Source: Pseudomonas capsici (GTDB taxonomy: Bacteria > Pseudomonadota > Gammaproteobacteria > Pseudomonadales > Pseudomonadaceae). From it: 64,000 nt of DNA. A model generated the notes under the pieces. That model saw nothing but the letters and a program-made list of their open reading frames with translations. It was not told the DNA's origin and did not search any database. The DNA is taken from NCBI RefSeq assembly GCF_017165765.1, contig NZ_JAFGZD010000013.1:62001-126000 (forward strand), given 5' to 3'. Position numbers and translations under genes: made by a program. Below are positions 53,722-61,463 of this stretch, piece after piece (the first letter of the stretch is position 1; each line of letters starts with the position of its first letter).

Positions 53722-53797
53722 TGGCGTCCCCTAGGGGACTCGAACCCCTGTTACCGCCGTGAAAGGGCGGTGTCCTAGGCCACTAGACGAAGGGGAC
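53722..53797 (-). tRNA. tRNA-Glu (anticodon TTC)
   Basis: A 76-nt cloverleaf including an encoded CCA end. The acceptor stem is GTCCCCT/AGGGGAC and the anticodon loop is CTTTCAC with TTC. The T arm carries GGTTCGAGTCC. It is identical to the copy at 53971-54046. Confidence 0.97.
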
Positions 53798-53842
53798 GCA
53801 AAACCTTCGAGCAGATTCGCTATCAGCGAACCCTGGCAAAAT

Positions 53843-53918
53843 TGGTGGAGCTAAGCGGGATCGAACCGCTGACCTCCTGCATGCCATGCAGGCGCTCTCC
53901 CAGCTGAGCTATAGCCCC
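53843..53918 (-). tRNA. tRNA-Ala (anticodon GGC)
   Basis: A 76-nt cloverleaf with encoded CCA. The acceptor stem is GGGGCTA/TAGCTCC, with one G-T type mismatch position, and the anticodon stem-loop CCTGC-ATGGCAT-GCAGG gives GGC. It differs from the copy at 54131-54206 by one base pair in the anticodon stem. Confidence 0.96.
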
Positions 53919-53970
53919 AGATTTATCGCCTCGCGGCGGAGATCAACCTTGCGGCATCACTCTTTGAAAA

Positions 53971-54046
53971 TGGCGTCCCCTAGGGGACTCGAACCCCTGT
54001 TACCGCCGTGAAAGGGCGGTGTCCTAGGCCACTAGACGAAGGGGAC
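53971..54046 (-). tRNA. tRNA-Glu (anticodon TTC), second copy
   Basis: A 76-nt tRNA with encoded CCA, identical in sequence to the tRNA-Glu at 53722-53797. It is the second unit of the Ala-Glu-Ala-Glu cluster. Confidence 0.97.
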
Positions 54047-54130
54047 AAAACCTTCTTCGTACATGACAGGCGCTGGTACCTGTCATCGTACTGCTTCAAG
54101 GCAATGTAGCCGACCTTGAAACTCTTTGTT

Positions 54131-54206
<76 letters not shown>

Positions 54207-54225
54207 ACATCAGTGGACGGGGCGC

Positions 54226-54254
54226 ATGTTAAGCGTGAGTCGCTAACCTGTCAA
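54226..54254 (-). promoter_or_regulatory. Stable-RNA promoter of the tRNA cluster
   Basis: On the minus strand, a perfect TTGACA (54249-54254), a 17-bp spacer and TAACAT (54226-54231). A G+C-rich discriminator (GCGCCCCG) follows, and an A/T-rich stretch like an UP element lies upstream (about 54255-54287). This is typical of growth-rate and stringent control. Confidence 0.75.
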
Positions 54255-54385
54255 ATTTATTTTCAACATTTTTGAAAATTTTTCGTCGACATAACAAACA
54301 CTTAACGCTTCACCCCCGTAAAACCGAGGTCGAACCGACCACTGTGCCCCCCTGCCCTGCGAGCGCACAGTGATCCTTCACTGCA

Positions 54386-55867
54386 TCAGGCTATGGCAGC
54401 CAGCAGCTTTTCCCATTCCTTGTTTTCTTTCTTGGAAACGCCACCGAGCAGATCGACGGCCTGACGCAGGCGGAAACGGGTCAGGTCCGGCCCGAGGATT
54501 TCCATCGCATCGAGCACGGAGACAGAGCTGGCCTGCCCGGTGATCGCCGCAAACATCAACGGCATGGCATCACGCAGCTTCAGTTCCAGATGATCGACCA
54601 CCGCTTGTATGCAGCCGGTAATCGGATCTTTCTCCCACTGACGCAGGGATTCGAGCTTCCACAGGATCAACTGCATCAACTGGCGGACCTGATCGCCCGA
54701 CAGTTTCTTGTGTTCGAACAGCTTCACGTCCGGCGTCACGTCACCCGCGAAGAAGAAGCTGGCCAACGGAGCGATCTGGCTGAAGGTTTCGACGCGGCCC
54801 TGAACATGAGGCGCGATCTTCATCAGGTACTCGGGATTGAGCGCCCAGTTCTGCACCCGTGCAGCGAACTCTTCGACCGGCAACTCGCGCAGCCACTGGC
54901 CATTGAGCCAGGACAGCTTCTCGATATCGAATATCGGACCGCCCAGGGAGACGCGGGACAGATCGAAGTTATCGACCATTTCCTGCAGCGAGAACTTCTC
55001 GCGCTCGTCCGGCATCGACCAGCCCATGCGCCCCAGGTAGTTGAGCATGGCCTCGGGCATGAAGCCCATGCGCTCGTAGAAGGTCACGGAAGTCGGGTTC
55101 TTGCGCTTGGACAGCTTGCTCTTGTCGGGGTTACGCAGCAGCGGCATGTAGCACAGTTGCGGCTTGTCCCAGCCGAAGTATTCGTAGAGCAGGATCAGTT
55201 TAGGCGCGGACGGCAGCCACTCTTCGCCACGCAGCACATGGGTGATCCCCATCAGGTGGTCATCCACCACGTTGGCCAGGAAGTAAGTCGGCAGACCGTC
55301 GGTCTTCATCAGGACCTGCATGTCCATGCGATCCCACGGGATCTCCACCTCGCCACGCAGGATGTCCGGTACGACGCAAACGCCCTCGGTCGGCACTTTC
55401 ATGCGGATGACGTGCGGCTCGCCTGCATCCAGGCGACGCTGTACTTCCTCTTTGGAAAGCAGCAGAGCGCGGCCGTCATAGCGTGGAGTCTCGCCCCTGG
55501 CCATCTGCTCGGCGCGCATCTGGTCCAGCTCTTCGGCGGTGCAGAAGCACGGGAAGGCATGACCGAGATCGACCAGTTGCTGAGCGTACTTGCGATAGAT
55601 ATCGCCCCGCTCGCTCTGGCGATACGGACCATGCGGGCCGCCCACATCCGGACCTTCGCTCCACTCGATGCCCAGCCAGCGCAATGCATCGAAAATCTGC
55701 TGCTCGGACTCGCGGGTCGAACGCAACTGATCGGTATCTTCGATACGCAGGATGAACTCACCACCGTGCTGCTTGGCAAAGCAGTAATTGAAAAGCGCGA
55801 TGTAGGCGGTGCCGACGTGAGGATCGCCAGTAGGTGATGGCGCAATGCGAGTGCGAACGGTGGTCAT
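54386..55867 (-). CDS. gltX: Glutamyl-tRNA synthetase
   Basis: 493 residues from MTTVRTRIAPSPTGDPHVG. A class I synthetase with the HIGH-type motif HVGTAY and the KMSKS-type KLSKRKNPT. It charges tRNA-Glu, two copies of which lie just downstream on the same strand, a layout common in Pseudomonas. The frame is open ten codons further upstream, but this start matches the family and has GGAA before it. Confidence 0.97.
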   Translation of the reverse strand: MTTVRTRIAPSPTGDPHVGTAYIALFNYCFAKQHGGEFILRIEDTDQLRSTRESEQQIFDALRWLGIEWSEGPDVGGPHGPYRQSERGDIYRKYAQQLVDLGHAFPCFCTAEELDQMRAEQMARGETPRYDGRALLLSKEEVQRRLDAGEPHVIRMKVPTEGVCVVPDILRGEVEIPWDRMDMQVLMKTDGLPTYFLANVVDDHLMGITHVLRGEEWLPSAPKLILLYEYFGWDKPQLCYMPLLRNPDKSKLSKRKNPTSVTFYERMGFMPEAMLNYLGRMGWSMPDEREKFSLQEMVDNFDLSRVSLGGPIFDIEKLSWLNGQWLRELPVEEFAARVQNWALNPEYLMKIAPHVQGRVETFSQIAPLASFFFAGDVTPDVKLFEHKKLSGDQVRQLMQLILWKLESLRQWEKDPITGCIQAVVDHLELKLRDAMPLMFAAITGQASSVSVLDAMEILGPDLTRFRLRQAVDLLGGVSKKENKEWEKLLAAIA

Positions 55868-55930
55868 GAAAAATTCCGAAATAGATCGATCAAGCACGGA
55901 ATCTTAACAGGCGCTCCAGCGCGGGTAAAA

Positions 55931-55957
55931 GCTTCGCGGGCAAGCCCCCACCCACGA
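55931..55957 (-). repeat. REP element between gltX and uvrB
   Basis: The minus strand reads GTGGGTGGGGGCTTGCCCGC and then GAAGC, a typical Pseudomonas REP unit with its imperfect palindrome (GCTTGCCCGCGAAGC). A single copy was recognised here. Confidence 0.7.
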
Positions 55958-56017
55958 AACTGGCACAAGGCTGAAGTGGAAGGGGCCTTGACCGCGACAT
56001 GCCCCCCCAATAGCCCA

Positions 56018-58033
56018 TCAAACCGCCAGCAACCGCTCCCGCAGCTTGGCGATCTCGTCGCGCATCTGCGCCGCGGCCTCGAACTCCAGATCGCGGGCCA
56101 ACTGGTACATTTTCTCTTCCAGTTGACGAATGCGTTTGGTGATTTCGCTGGGCGAGCGCAATTCGTTTTCGTAGCGGGCATTTTCCTCGGCAGCCTTGGC
56201 CATGCCCTTGCGCTTCTTGCTGCGCGCACCCGGCACAGTCGCGCCTTCCATGATATCCGCCACATCCTTGACCACCCCCTTGGGCGTGATGCCATGGGCG
56301 ACGTTATGGGCGATCTGCTTTTCACGACGCCGCTCGGTCTCGCCAATGGCCCGTTCCATGGAGCCGGTCATGCGATCGGCATAGAGAATCGCCCGGCCAT
56401 TGAGGTTACGCGCAGCCCGACCGATGGTCTGGATCAGCGAACGTTCGGAACGCAGGAAACCTTCCTTGTCGGCATCCAGAATCGCCACCAGCGACACTTC
56501 GGGCATGTCCAGGCCTTCGCGCAGCAGGTTGATCCCCACCAGCACATCAAAGACGCCGAGACGCAGGTCACGGATAATCTCGACCCGCTCCACGGTGTCG
56601 ACGTCCGAGTGCAGATAACGGACCCGCACCCCATGGTCGCCCAGATAATCAGTCAGATCCTCGGCCATGCGCTTGGTCAGGGTCGTGACCAGCACCCGCT
56701 CCTCCAGCGCCACACGCTTGTTGATTTCCGACAGCAGATCATCGACCTGGGTCAGCGCCGGACGGATCTCGACCTGCGGGTCCACCAGCCCTGTCGGGCG
56801 CACCACCTGTTCGATGACGCGCCCGGAGTGATCGGCCTCGTAAGGCCCGGGTGTCGCGGAAACGAAAATGGTCTGCGGACTGACCGCCTCCCACTCGTCG
56901 AAACGCATGGGCCGGTTGTCCAGTGCCGATGGCAGGCGGAAACCATACTCCACCAGGGTTTCCTTGCGCGAACGGTCACCTTTGTACATCGCACCGACCT
57001 GCGGCACGCTGACGTGGGATTCGTCGATCACCAGCAAGGCGTCAGGCGGCAGATAGTCGTAAAGCGTGGGCGGCGGCGCACCCGCCGGGCGACCCGAGAG
57101 GTAGCGCGAGTAGTTTTCGATACCGTTGCAGTAACCCAGCTCCAGCATCATTTCCAGATCGAAACGTGTCCGTTGCTCAAGGCGCTGGGCTTCCAGCAGC
57201 TTATTGTGGGTGCGCATGTACTCCAGGCGCTCCTGCAACTCGACCTTGATGCCCTCCATCGCTTCGAGCAGCGTCTCGCGGGGCGTTACATAGTGACTCT
57301 TGGGGTAAAAGGTGAAACGCGGCAGCTTGCGGATCACCTCCCCCGTCAGCGGATCGAAGGCCGACAGGCTTTCCACCTCATCGTCGAACAGTTCGACGCG
57401 GATCGCTTCCAGATCGGACTCGGCCGGGTAGATATCGATCACATCGCCACGCACCCTAAAGGTCGCACGGGCGAAATCCATGTCGTTGCGGGTGTACTGC
57501 AGGTCCGCCAGACGACGCAGCAAGGCCCGCTGGTCGAGTTTGTCGCCACGATCGATATGCAAGACCATGCGCAGGTAGGTTTCCGGGCTGCCCAGACCGT
57601 AGATGCAGGACACCGTGGTGACGATAATCGCGTCCTTGCGCTCCAGCAGGGCCTTGGTCGCTGACAGCCGCATCTGCTCGATATGGTCGTTGATCGAAGC
57701 ATCCTTCTCGATGAAGGTATCCGACGACGGCACATAGGCTTCGGGCTGATAGTAGTCGTAATAAGAGACGAAATACTCCACCGCGTTGTTCGGGAAGAAT
57801 GCCTTGAACTCGCCATACAACTGGGCCGCCAGGGTCTTGTTCGGTGCCAGCACCAGAGTCGGGCGCTGTACCTGGGCAATGACGTTGGCGATGCTGAAGG
57901 TCTTGCCCGAGCCGGTCACACCCAGCAGGGTCTGGTGCGCCAGACCTGCCTCGATCCCCTCCACCATCAGGCGGATGGCCTCGGGCTGATCGCCGGCTGG
58001 CTCAAAACGGGTGACGAGTTGAAACTCGGACAT
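56018..58033 (-). CDS. uvrB: Excinuclease ABC subunit B
   Basis: 671 residues. The damage-verifying helicase of nucleotide excision repair. The Walker A motif is GVTGSGKTFSIANV. The DNA-clamping beta-hairpin is YFVSYYDYYQPEAYVP. The DEAD-type box reads LLVIDESHVSVPQ, and helicase motifs V-VI read GINLLREGLDMPEVS and QTIGRAARN. The C-terminal UVR motif that contacts UvrC is present (ITKRIRQLEEKMYQLARDLE). AGAGG lies before the ATG. I did not find a clear LexA box upstream. Confidence 0.98.
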   Translation of the reverse strand: MSEFQLVTRFEPAGDQPEAIRLMVEGIEAGLAHQTLLGVTGSGKTFSIANVIAQVQRPTLVLAPNKTLAAQLYGEFKAFFPNNAVEYFVSYYDYYQPEAYVPSSDTFIEKDASINDHIEQMRLSATKALLERKDAIIVTTVSCIYGLGSPETYLRMVLHIDRGDKLDQRALLRRLADLQYTRNDMDFARATFRVRGDVIDIYPAESDLEAIRVELFDDEVESLSAFDPLTGEVIRKLPRFTFYPKSHYVTPRETLLEAMEGIKVELQERLEYMRTHNKLLEAQRLEQRTRFDLEMMLELGYCNGIENYSRYLSGRPAGAPPPTLYDYLPPDALLVIDESHVSVPQVGAMYKGDRSRKETLVEYGFRLPSALDNRPMRFDEWEAVSPQTIFVSATPGPYEADHSGRVIEQVVRPTGLVDPQVEIRPALTQVDDLLSEINKRVALEERVLVTTLTKRMAEDLTDYLGDHGVRVRYLHSDVDTVERVEIIRDLRLGVFDVLVGINLLREGLDMPEVSLVAILDADKEGFLRSERSLIQTIGRAARNLNGRAILYADRMTGSMERAIGETERRREKQIAHNVAHGITPKGVVKDVADIMEGATVPGARSKKRKGMAKAAEENARYENELRSPSEITKRIRQLEEKMYQLARDLEFEAAAQMRDEIAKLRERLLAV

Positions 58034-58389
58034 GACCTACCTCTTGATTCGTTTACGCCAAGGGTTCGTCTGCGCAGGCCATACCCGCAAAAACGAAATC
58101 ACCGCCAACGCCCGATCCCGCCGGGAAAGACGTGCAGTGTTTGAAGTGATGCACTGTAGATGGAGCCATATACTCGTCTTTCAAGTCATGGATTGCATCA
58201 CCGATTGGCGGTCGGTCAGACGAACGTCGTCCCCGGAGCCGGAAAAACCTCGAAAAAACCTGTCACAGCCTGTCGCTCCCCGGCCTGATGCTCTTTATAC
58301 TGACTCCCCGTTTGTGCACCGCTCTGGCGCATTGTGTTGGAGCATGCACTGCACTCCCCTTCACCCTTCATTCAGAGCTGCCGCAAACA
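58034..58389. other. Intergenic region between uvrB and the aminotransferase gene
   Basis: 356 bp between divergent genes. A possible -10 box, TATACT, lies near 58296, about 90 bp before the aminotransferase start, but its -35 box is weak. A near-palindrome around GCAGTG/GCACTGT (about 58134-58157) was noted. The frame of the aminotransferase stays open through part of this region, but the translation does not look like the family. No separate gene is seen. Confidence 0.4.
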
Positions 58390-59586
58390 ATGAGCCTGTT
58401 CTCCGCTGTCGAAATGGCGCCCCGCGATCCGATCCTGGGTATCAACGAAGCATTCAACGCCGACACCCGCACCAACAAGGTCAACCTTGGAGTGGGCGTC
58501 TACTGTGACGAAGACGGGCGCATTCCACTGCTGCGCGCAGTTGCCGAAGCCGAGAAGATTCGCGTGGCACAACACGCACCTCGCGGCTATCTGCCAATCG
58601 ACGGTATCTCGGCCTACGATCTGGCCGTACAGAAACTGCTGCTGGGCGCCGACTCGCCATTGATCGCCTCGGGCCGCGTGCTGACCACCCAGTCCGTCGG
58701 TGGTACTGGCGCTCTGAAAATCGGTGCAGACTTCCTCAAGCGCCTGCTGCCCGATGCAGTAGTGGCCATCAGCGATCCAAGCTGGGAAAACCACCGCGCC
58801 CTGTTTGAAGCGGCGGGCTTCCCGGTCCAGGACTACCGCTACTACGATGCCCCGACCCACGACGTGAATCGTGCCGGCATGCTGGAAGACCTGCAGAACC
58901 TGCCGAACGGCTCCATCGTTGTGCTGCACGCCTGCTGCCACAACCCGACCGGTGTCGACCTGACCCTGGACGACTGGAAAAAGGTTCTGGAAGTGGTAAA
59001 AGCCAAGGGCCACGTACCCTTCCTGGACATGGCTTATCAAGGTTTCGGCAAAGGTATCGACGAAGATGCACTGGCTGTGCGCCTGTTCGCAGACTCGGGC
59101 CTGACCTTCTTTGCCTCCAGCTCGTTCTCCAAGTCCCTGTCGCTGTACGGCGAGCGTGTCGGCGCCCTGTCGATCATCACCGAATCGAAGGAAGAAACCG
59201 CCCGCGTCCTGTCCCAGGTCAAGCGCGTGATCCGCACCAACTACTCCAACCCGCCGACCCACGGCGCAATCATCTCTGCCGCAGTCCTCAACGACCCGGC
59301 CCTGCGTGCCATGTGGGAAGAAGAACTGGGCGAGATGCGCGTCCGTATCCACGGCATGCGCAAAGCCATGGTGGAACGTCTGGCCGATAACCCGGCCGGT
59401 CAGGACTTCAGCTTCGTTGGCCGTCAGTGCGGCATGTTCTCCTACTCGGGCCTGACCGCCGAACAGGCCCAGCGCCTGCGCAGCGAGTTCGGTATCTACG
59501 CACTGGATACCGGTCGTATCTGCGTGGCAGCTCTGAACCAGAAGAACATCGACGCAGTATGTGACGCGATCAAGCAAGTGCTGTAA
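58390..59586 (+). CDS. Aromatic amino acid aminotransferase (class I)
   Basis: 398 residues from MSLFSAVEMAPRDPILG. A class I (aspartate/tyrosine type) PLP-dependent aminotransferase. The Schiff-base lysine is in SSSFSKSLSLYGERVG, and substrate/PLP contacts are in HACCHNPTGVD and FLDMAYQGFG. The C-terminal arginine region is FSYSGLT..QAQRLRSEFGIY. Orthologues next to uvrB in Pseudomonas act on tyrosine, phenylalanine and aspartate. The start matches the family, though an upstream frame stays open. It ends in a strong terminator. Confidence 0.95.
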   Translation: MSLFSAVEMAPRDPILGINEAFNADTRTNKVNLGVGVYCDEDGRIPLLRAVAEAEKIRVAQHAPRGYLPIDGISAYDLAVQKLLLGADSPLIASGRVLTTQSVGGTGALKIGADFLKRLLPDAVVAISDPSWENHRALFEAAGFPVQDYRYYDAPTHDVNRAGMLEDLQNLPNGSIVVLHACCHNPTGVDLTLDDWKKVLEVVKAKGHVPFLDMAYQGFGKGIDEDALAVRLFADSGLTFFASSSFSKSLSLYGERVGALSIITESKEETARVLSQVKRVIRTNYSNPPTHGAIISAAVLNDPALRAMWEEELGEMRVRIHGMRKAMVERLADNPAGQDFSFVGRQCGMFSYSGLTAEQAQRLRSEFGIYALDTGRICVAALNQKNIDAVCDAIKQVL

Positions 59587-59602
59587 TTCATCGCGACCAA
59601 TG

Positions 59603-59638
59603 AAAGGGAGGCCAGGCACATGTCTGGCCTCCCTTTTT
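59603..59638 (+). terminator. Terminator after the aminotransferase gene
   Basis: A 13-bp stem, AAAGGGAGGCCAG / CTGGCCTCCCTTT, has an 8-nt loop and a T tract. It closely resembles the terminator at 60221-60255. Confidence 0.9.
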
Positions 59639-59695
59639 CATGCCTGCGATAAAAACACCTCAAGTTATCTCCAGGCACGCCGCTAAATCTTCCGT

Positions 59696-59714
59696 GGTTT
59701 TCCGGATGAAAACC
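59696..59714. promoter_or_regulatory. Inverted repeat upstream of the secreted-protein gene
   Basis: GGTTTTC-CGGAT-GAAAACC is a perfect 7-bp inverted repeat about 63 bp upstream of the secreted-protein start. It is positioned as an operator or 5' leader hairpin; no regulator is implicated. Confidence 0.4.
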
Positions 59715-59776
59715 CACATGGACATGCAGACGACATCGGCTGCATCAGGATGTATTCAGGACAACACGGAGATTAC

Positions 59777-60193
59777 ATGAAGTTCAAATCTTTCAAACTC
59801 CCCCTCACCGCAGCCGCTCTGGCACTTTCGCTGAGCCCTCTGGCATCGATGGCCGCAGTCATTGAAGTCACCATGCAGAACAACACGCCAAAGACCTTGA
59901 CGCTTGTTTCTTCGACCGGCGGTTTTCCTTCCGTACTGACACCTTTTCAGACCGTCACCTTCATCGCGCCATCGGGCTTCAGCAGCAGCGATGTGCGGGC
60001 CGATTATTCAAGCGGCCAGGTCACCGGCGGATGCAAGTTCCAGGCAGGCCACACCGAATACTCAAGCGGCCCGCAATACACCAGCAGCGCGACTGGCTAT
60101 GGCCAGGTATCATCCGGTTTCTGCTATGAATACGTTACCAAGAAGTGGTCGAAGCCTTACAACTACAAAATCCATTTCATGATGTCGCAGTAA
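59777..60193 (+). CDS. Small secreted protein, unknown function
   Basis: 138 residues. A clear Sec signal peptide (KLPLTAAALALSLSPLASMAA) should be cleaved near residue 27-29, leaving about 110 residues. The mature protein is rich in Ser, Thr, Tyr and Gly and looks all-beta (IEVTMQNNTPKTLTLVS, VLTPFQTVTFIAPSG). It has two cysteines (TGGCKF and GFCYEY) that could form one disulfide. CGGAG lies before the ATG at 59777; the frame extends upstream without a better start. I do not recognise its family. It has its own terminator, related to the preceding gene's terminator. Confidence 0.8.
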   Translation: MKFKSFKLPLTAAALALSLSPLASMAAVIEVTMQNNTPKTLTLVSSTGGFPSVLTPFQTVTFIAPSGFSSSDVRADYSSGQVTGGCKFQAGHTEYSSGPQYTSSATGYGQVSSGFCYEYVTKKWSKPYNYKIHFMMSQ

Positions 60194-60220
60194 ATATCGA
60201 CCAACGTCGACAAGTACAAC

Positions 60221-60255
60221 AAGGGAAGCAGGCACCAGTCTGACTTCCCTTTTTC
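60221..60255 (+). terminator. Terminator after the secreted-protein gene
   Basis: AAGGGAAG / CTTCCCTT is the outer stem, with an inner CAG/CTG stem, and is followed by TTTTT. Sequence outside the stem differences matches the terminator at 59603-59638. Confidence 0.85.
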
Positions 60256-60327
60256 ATAGATATGCACCTGTATCACCGCAACGCTTTCACCATAAAAAAC
60301 AACACAACAACCCGACGGCAGAGCACC

Positions 60328-61332
60328 ATGAAAAAGAAAGTCATCATTGATTCGGATATGGGCTGGGACGACGTTCTATCGATCTCCTATCTGATGAAAG
60401 ACCCCACTGTTGAAATCATTGGCTTGACCGTTACCGGTTGCGGCGAAACCAATCTGGGCTGGGGCATGATCATTGCCCAGCACTTGCTGGCCATCGGCAA
60501 CAAACAGAACACACCGATTGCAAGAGGCACGGAAACGCCACTGAAATACGAGAACAAGTTCCCTCAGGACTTCAAGAGCGACATGAATGACATCATGGGC
60601 CTGATCGGAAGCCTGAACCCTGTGGAACTGCCTGTCATTTCTCCGCTGCCGGCCTGGGAATTTCTGTATGAAACCGTGAAAAACAGCAAGGACAAGATCA
60701 CCATCCTGTCCCTGGGCGGCTTCACCAACATCGCCAGGATGCTGGAGCTCTGCAAACAGCCAGGCGACATCGCGATGATCGAAGAAATCTACGCCATGGC
60801 CGGCGCGGTGTATGTCGACGGTAACGTGGCCGGGCTCAGCACCGCCAAACCCGAGTGGAACCAGGGCAGCCTCTACAGCAGCAACTACTACGCCGAATGG
60901 AACGTCTTTGTGGATGCCGTCGCGGCCAACAATGTATTCCAGTCACAGATCCCGATCACTCTGGTGCCACTGGACGTCTGCAATCAGGTCATTCTGGACC
61001 CCAGCTATTCGGAAAAGATCAAGGCTCAGGACCCTGTGGCGACCCTGGTGCGCCAGGTGCTTGAAACCAAATCCGGCAGCCATGCCGAAGGCGGACTGCC
61101 GGTTCCGATCTTCGATCCGCTGGCGACCATGCTCATGGCCGGTGGCATCCCGTCCACCAGGACCGATGAGCAGTTTCTGTCCGTAGAAACGCAGCAGTCC
61201 GAGCAAGACAACCACTGCGGAAAGATCAAGGTTGAAACCAGCGGGTCGCGGAAAATCGCCTTTGTTCAGGGCGTTTCCCAAATGGCCTTCAGTGAAAACT
61301 TCGCCAGGGTCATCAATGGCCCGTTGAACTGA
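60328..61332 (+). CDS. Divergent nucleoside-hydrolase-like protein
   Basis: 334 residues of the inosine-uridine nucleoside hydrolase fold. The calcium-binding N-terminal cluster is intact (DSDMGWDD, Asp8, Asp10, Asp14, Asp15). Other family blocks are LSLGGFTNIA, AMAGAVYVDGN and AEWNVFVDAVAANNVF with VPLDVCNQV. The C-terminal motif that is normally HD reads IFDPLATMLM, with Phe262 in place of the catalytic histidine and Asp263 kept. No signal peptide is seen. It may hydrolyse an unusual riboside or have lost classic activity. The start at 60328 fits the fold; an A/C-rich AAAAAACAACACAACAA tract precedes it. It is bounded by terminators on both sides. Confidence 0.85.
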   Translation: MKKKVIIDSDMGWDDVLSISYLMKDPTVEIIGLTVTGCGETNLGWGMIIAQHLLAIGNKQNTPIARGTETPLKYENKFPQDFKSDMNDIMGLIGSLNPVELPVISPLPAWEFLYETVKNSKDKITILSLGGFTNIARMLELCKQPGDIAMIEEIYAMAGAVYVDGNVAGLSTAKPEWNQGSLYSSNYYAEWNVFVDAVAANNVFQSQIPITLVPLDVCNQVILDPSYSEKIKAQDPVATLVRQVLETKSGSHAEGGLPVPIFDPLATMLMAGGIPSTRTDEQFLSVETQQSEQDNHCGKIKVETSGSRKIAFVQGVSQMAFSENFARVINGPLN

Positions 61333-61338
61333 ATGAAA

Positions 61339-61367
61339 AAAGAGCCTGATCAAGCATCAGGCTCTTT
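61339..61367 (+). terminator. Terminator after the nucleoside-hydrolase-like gene
   Basis: A perfect 12-bp stem, AAAGAGCCTGAT / ATCAGGCTCTTT, has a CAAGC loop. It separates this gene from the exporter operon. Confidence 0.85.
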
Positions 61368-61375
61368 CCTCGACG

Positions 61376-61400
61376 TAAATTCCCGCCCGCGTTCCTCGTT
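61376..61400 (+). promoter_or_regulatory. PvdS iron-starvation promoter upstream of the exporter
   Basis: TAAAT (61376-61380), a 16-bp spacer and CGTT (61397-61400) match the PvdS consensus TAAAT-N16/17-CGT; the bases after TAAAT (TCCC) also fit the known box. It lies about 65 bp upstream of the adaptor gene, just past a terminator, where a promoter is needed. Confidence 0.72.
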
Positions 61401-61463
61401 TAATGGACAGTTCCCGTGGCCGTCGCCTGCCGACGGGCTGAATTCTCCAAGCAGGAACCCTGC

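Noticed and set aside
58134..58157. SOS operator upstream of uvrB
   Set aside because: The near-palindrome GCAGTG...GCACTGT does not fit the CTGT-N8-ACAG pattern.
60328..61332. Type III effector of the HopQ1 nucleoside-hydrolase type
   Set aside because: There is no N-terminal secretion or 14-3-3-binding extension and no hrp box upstream; the length fits a plain cytosolic enzyme.
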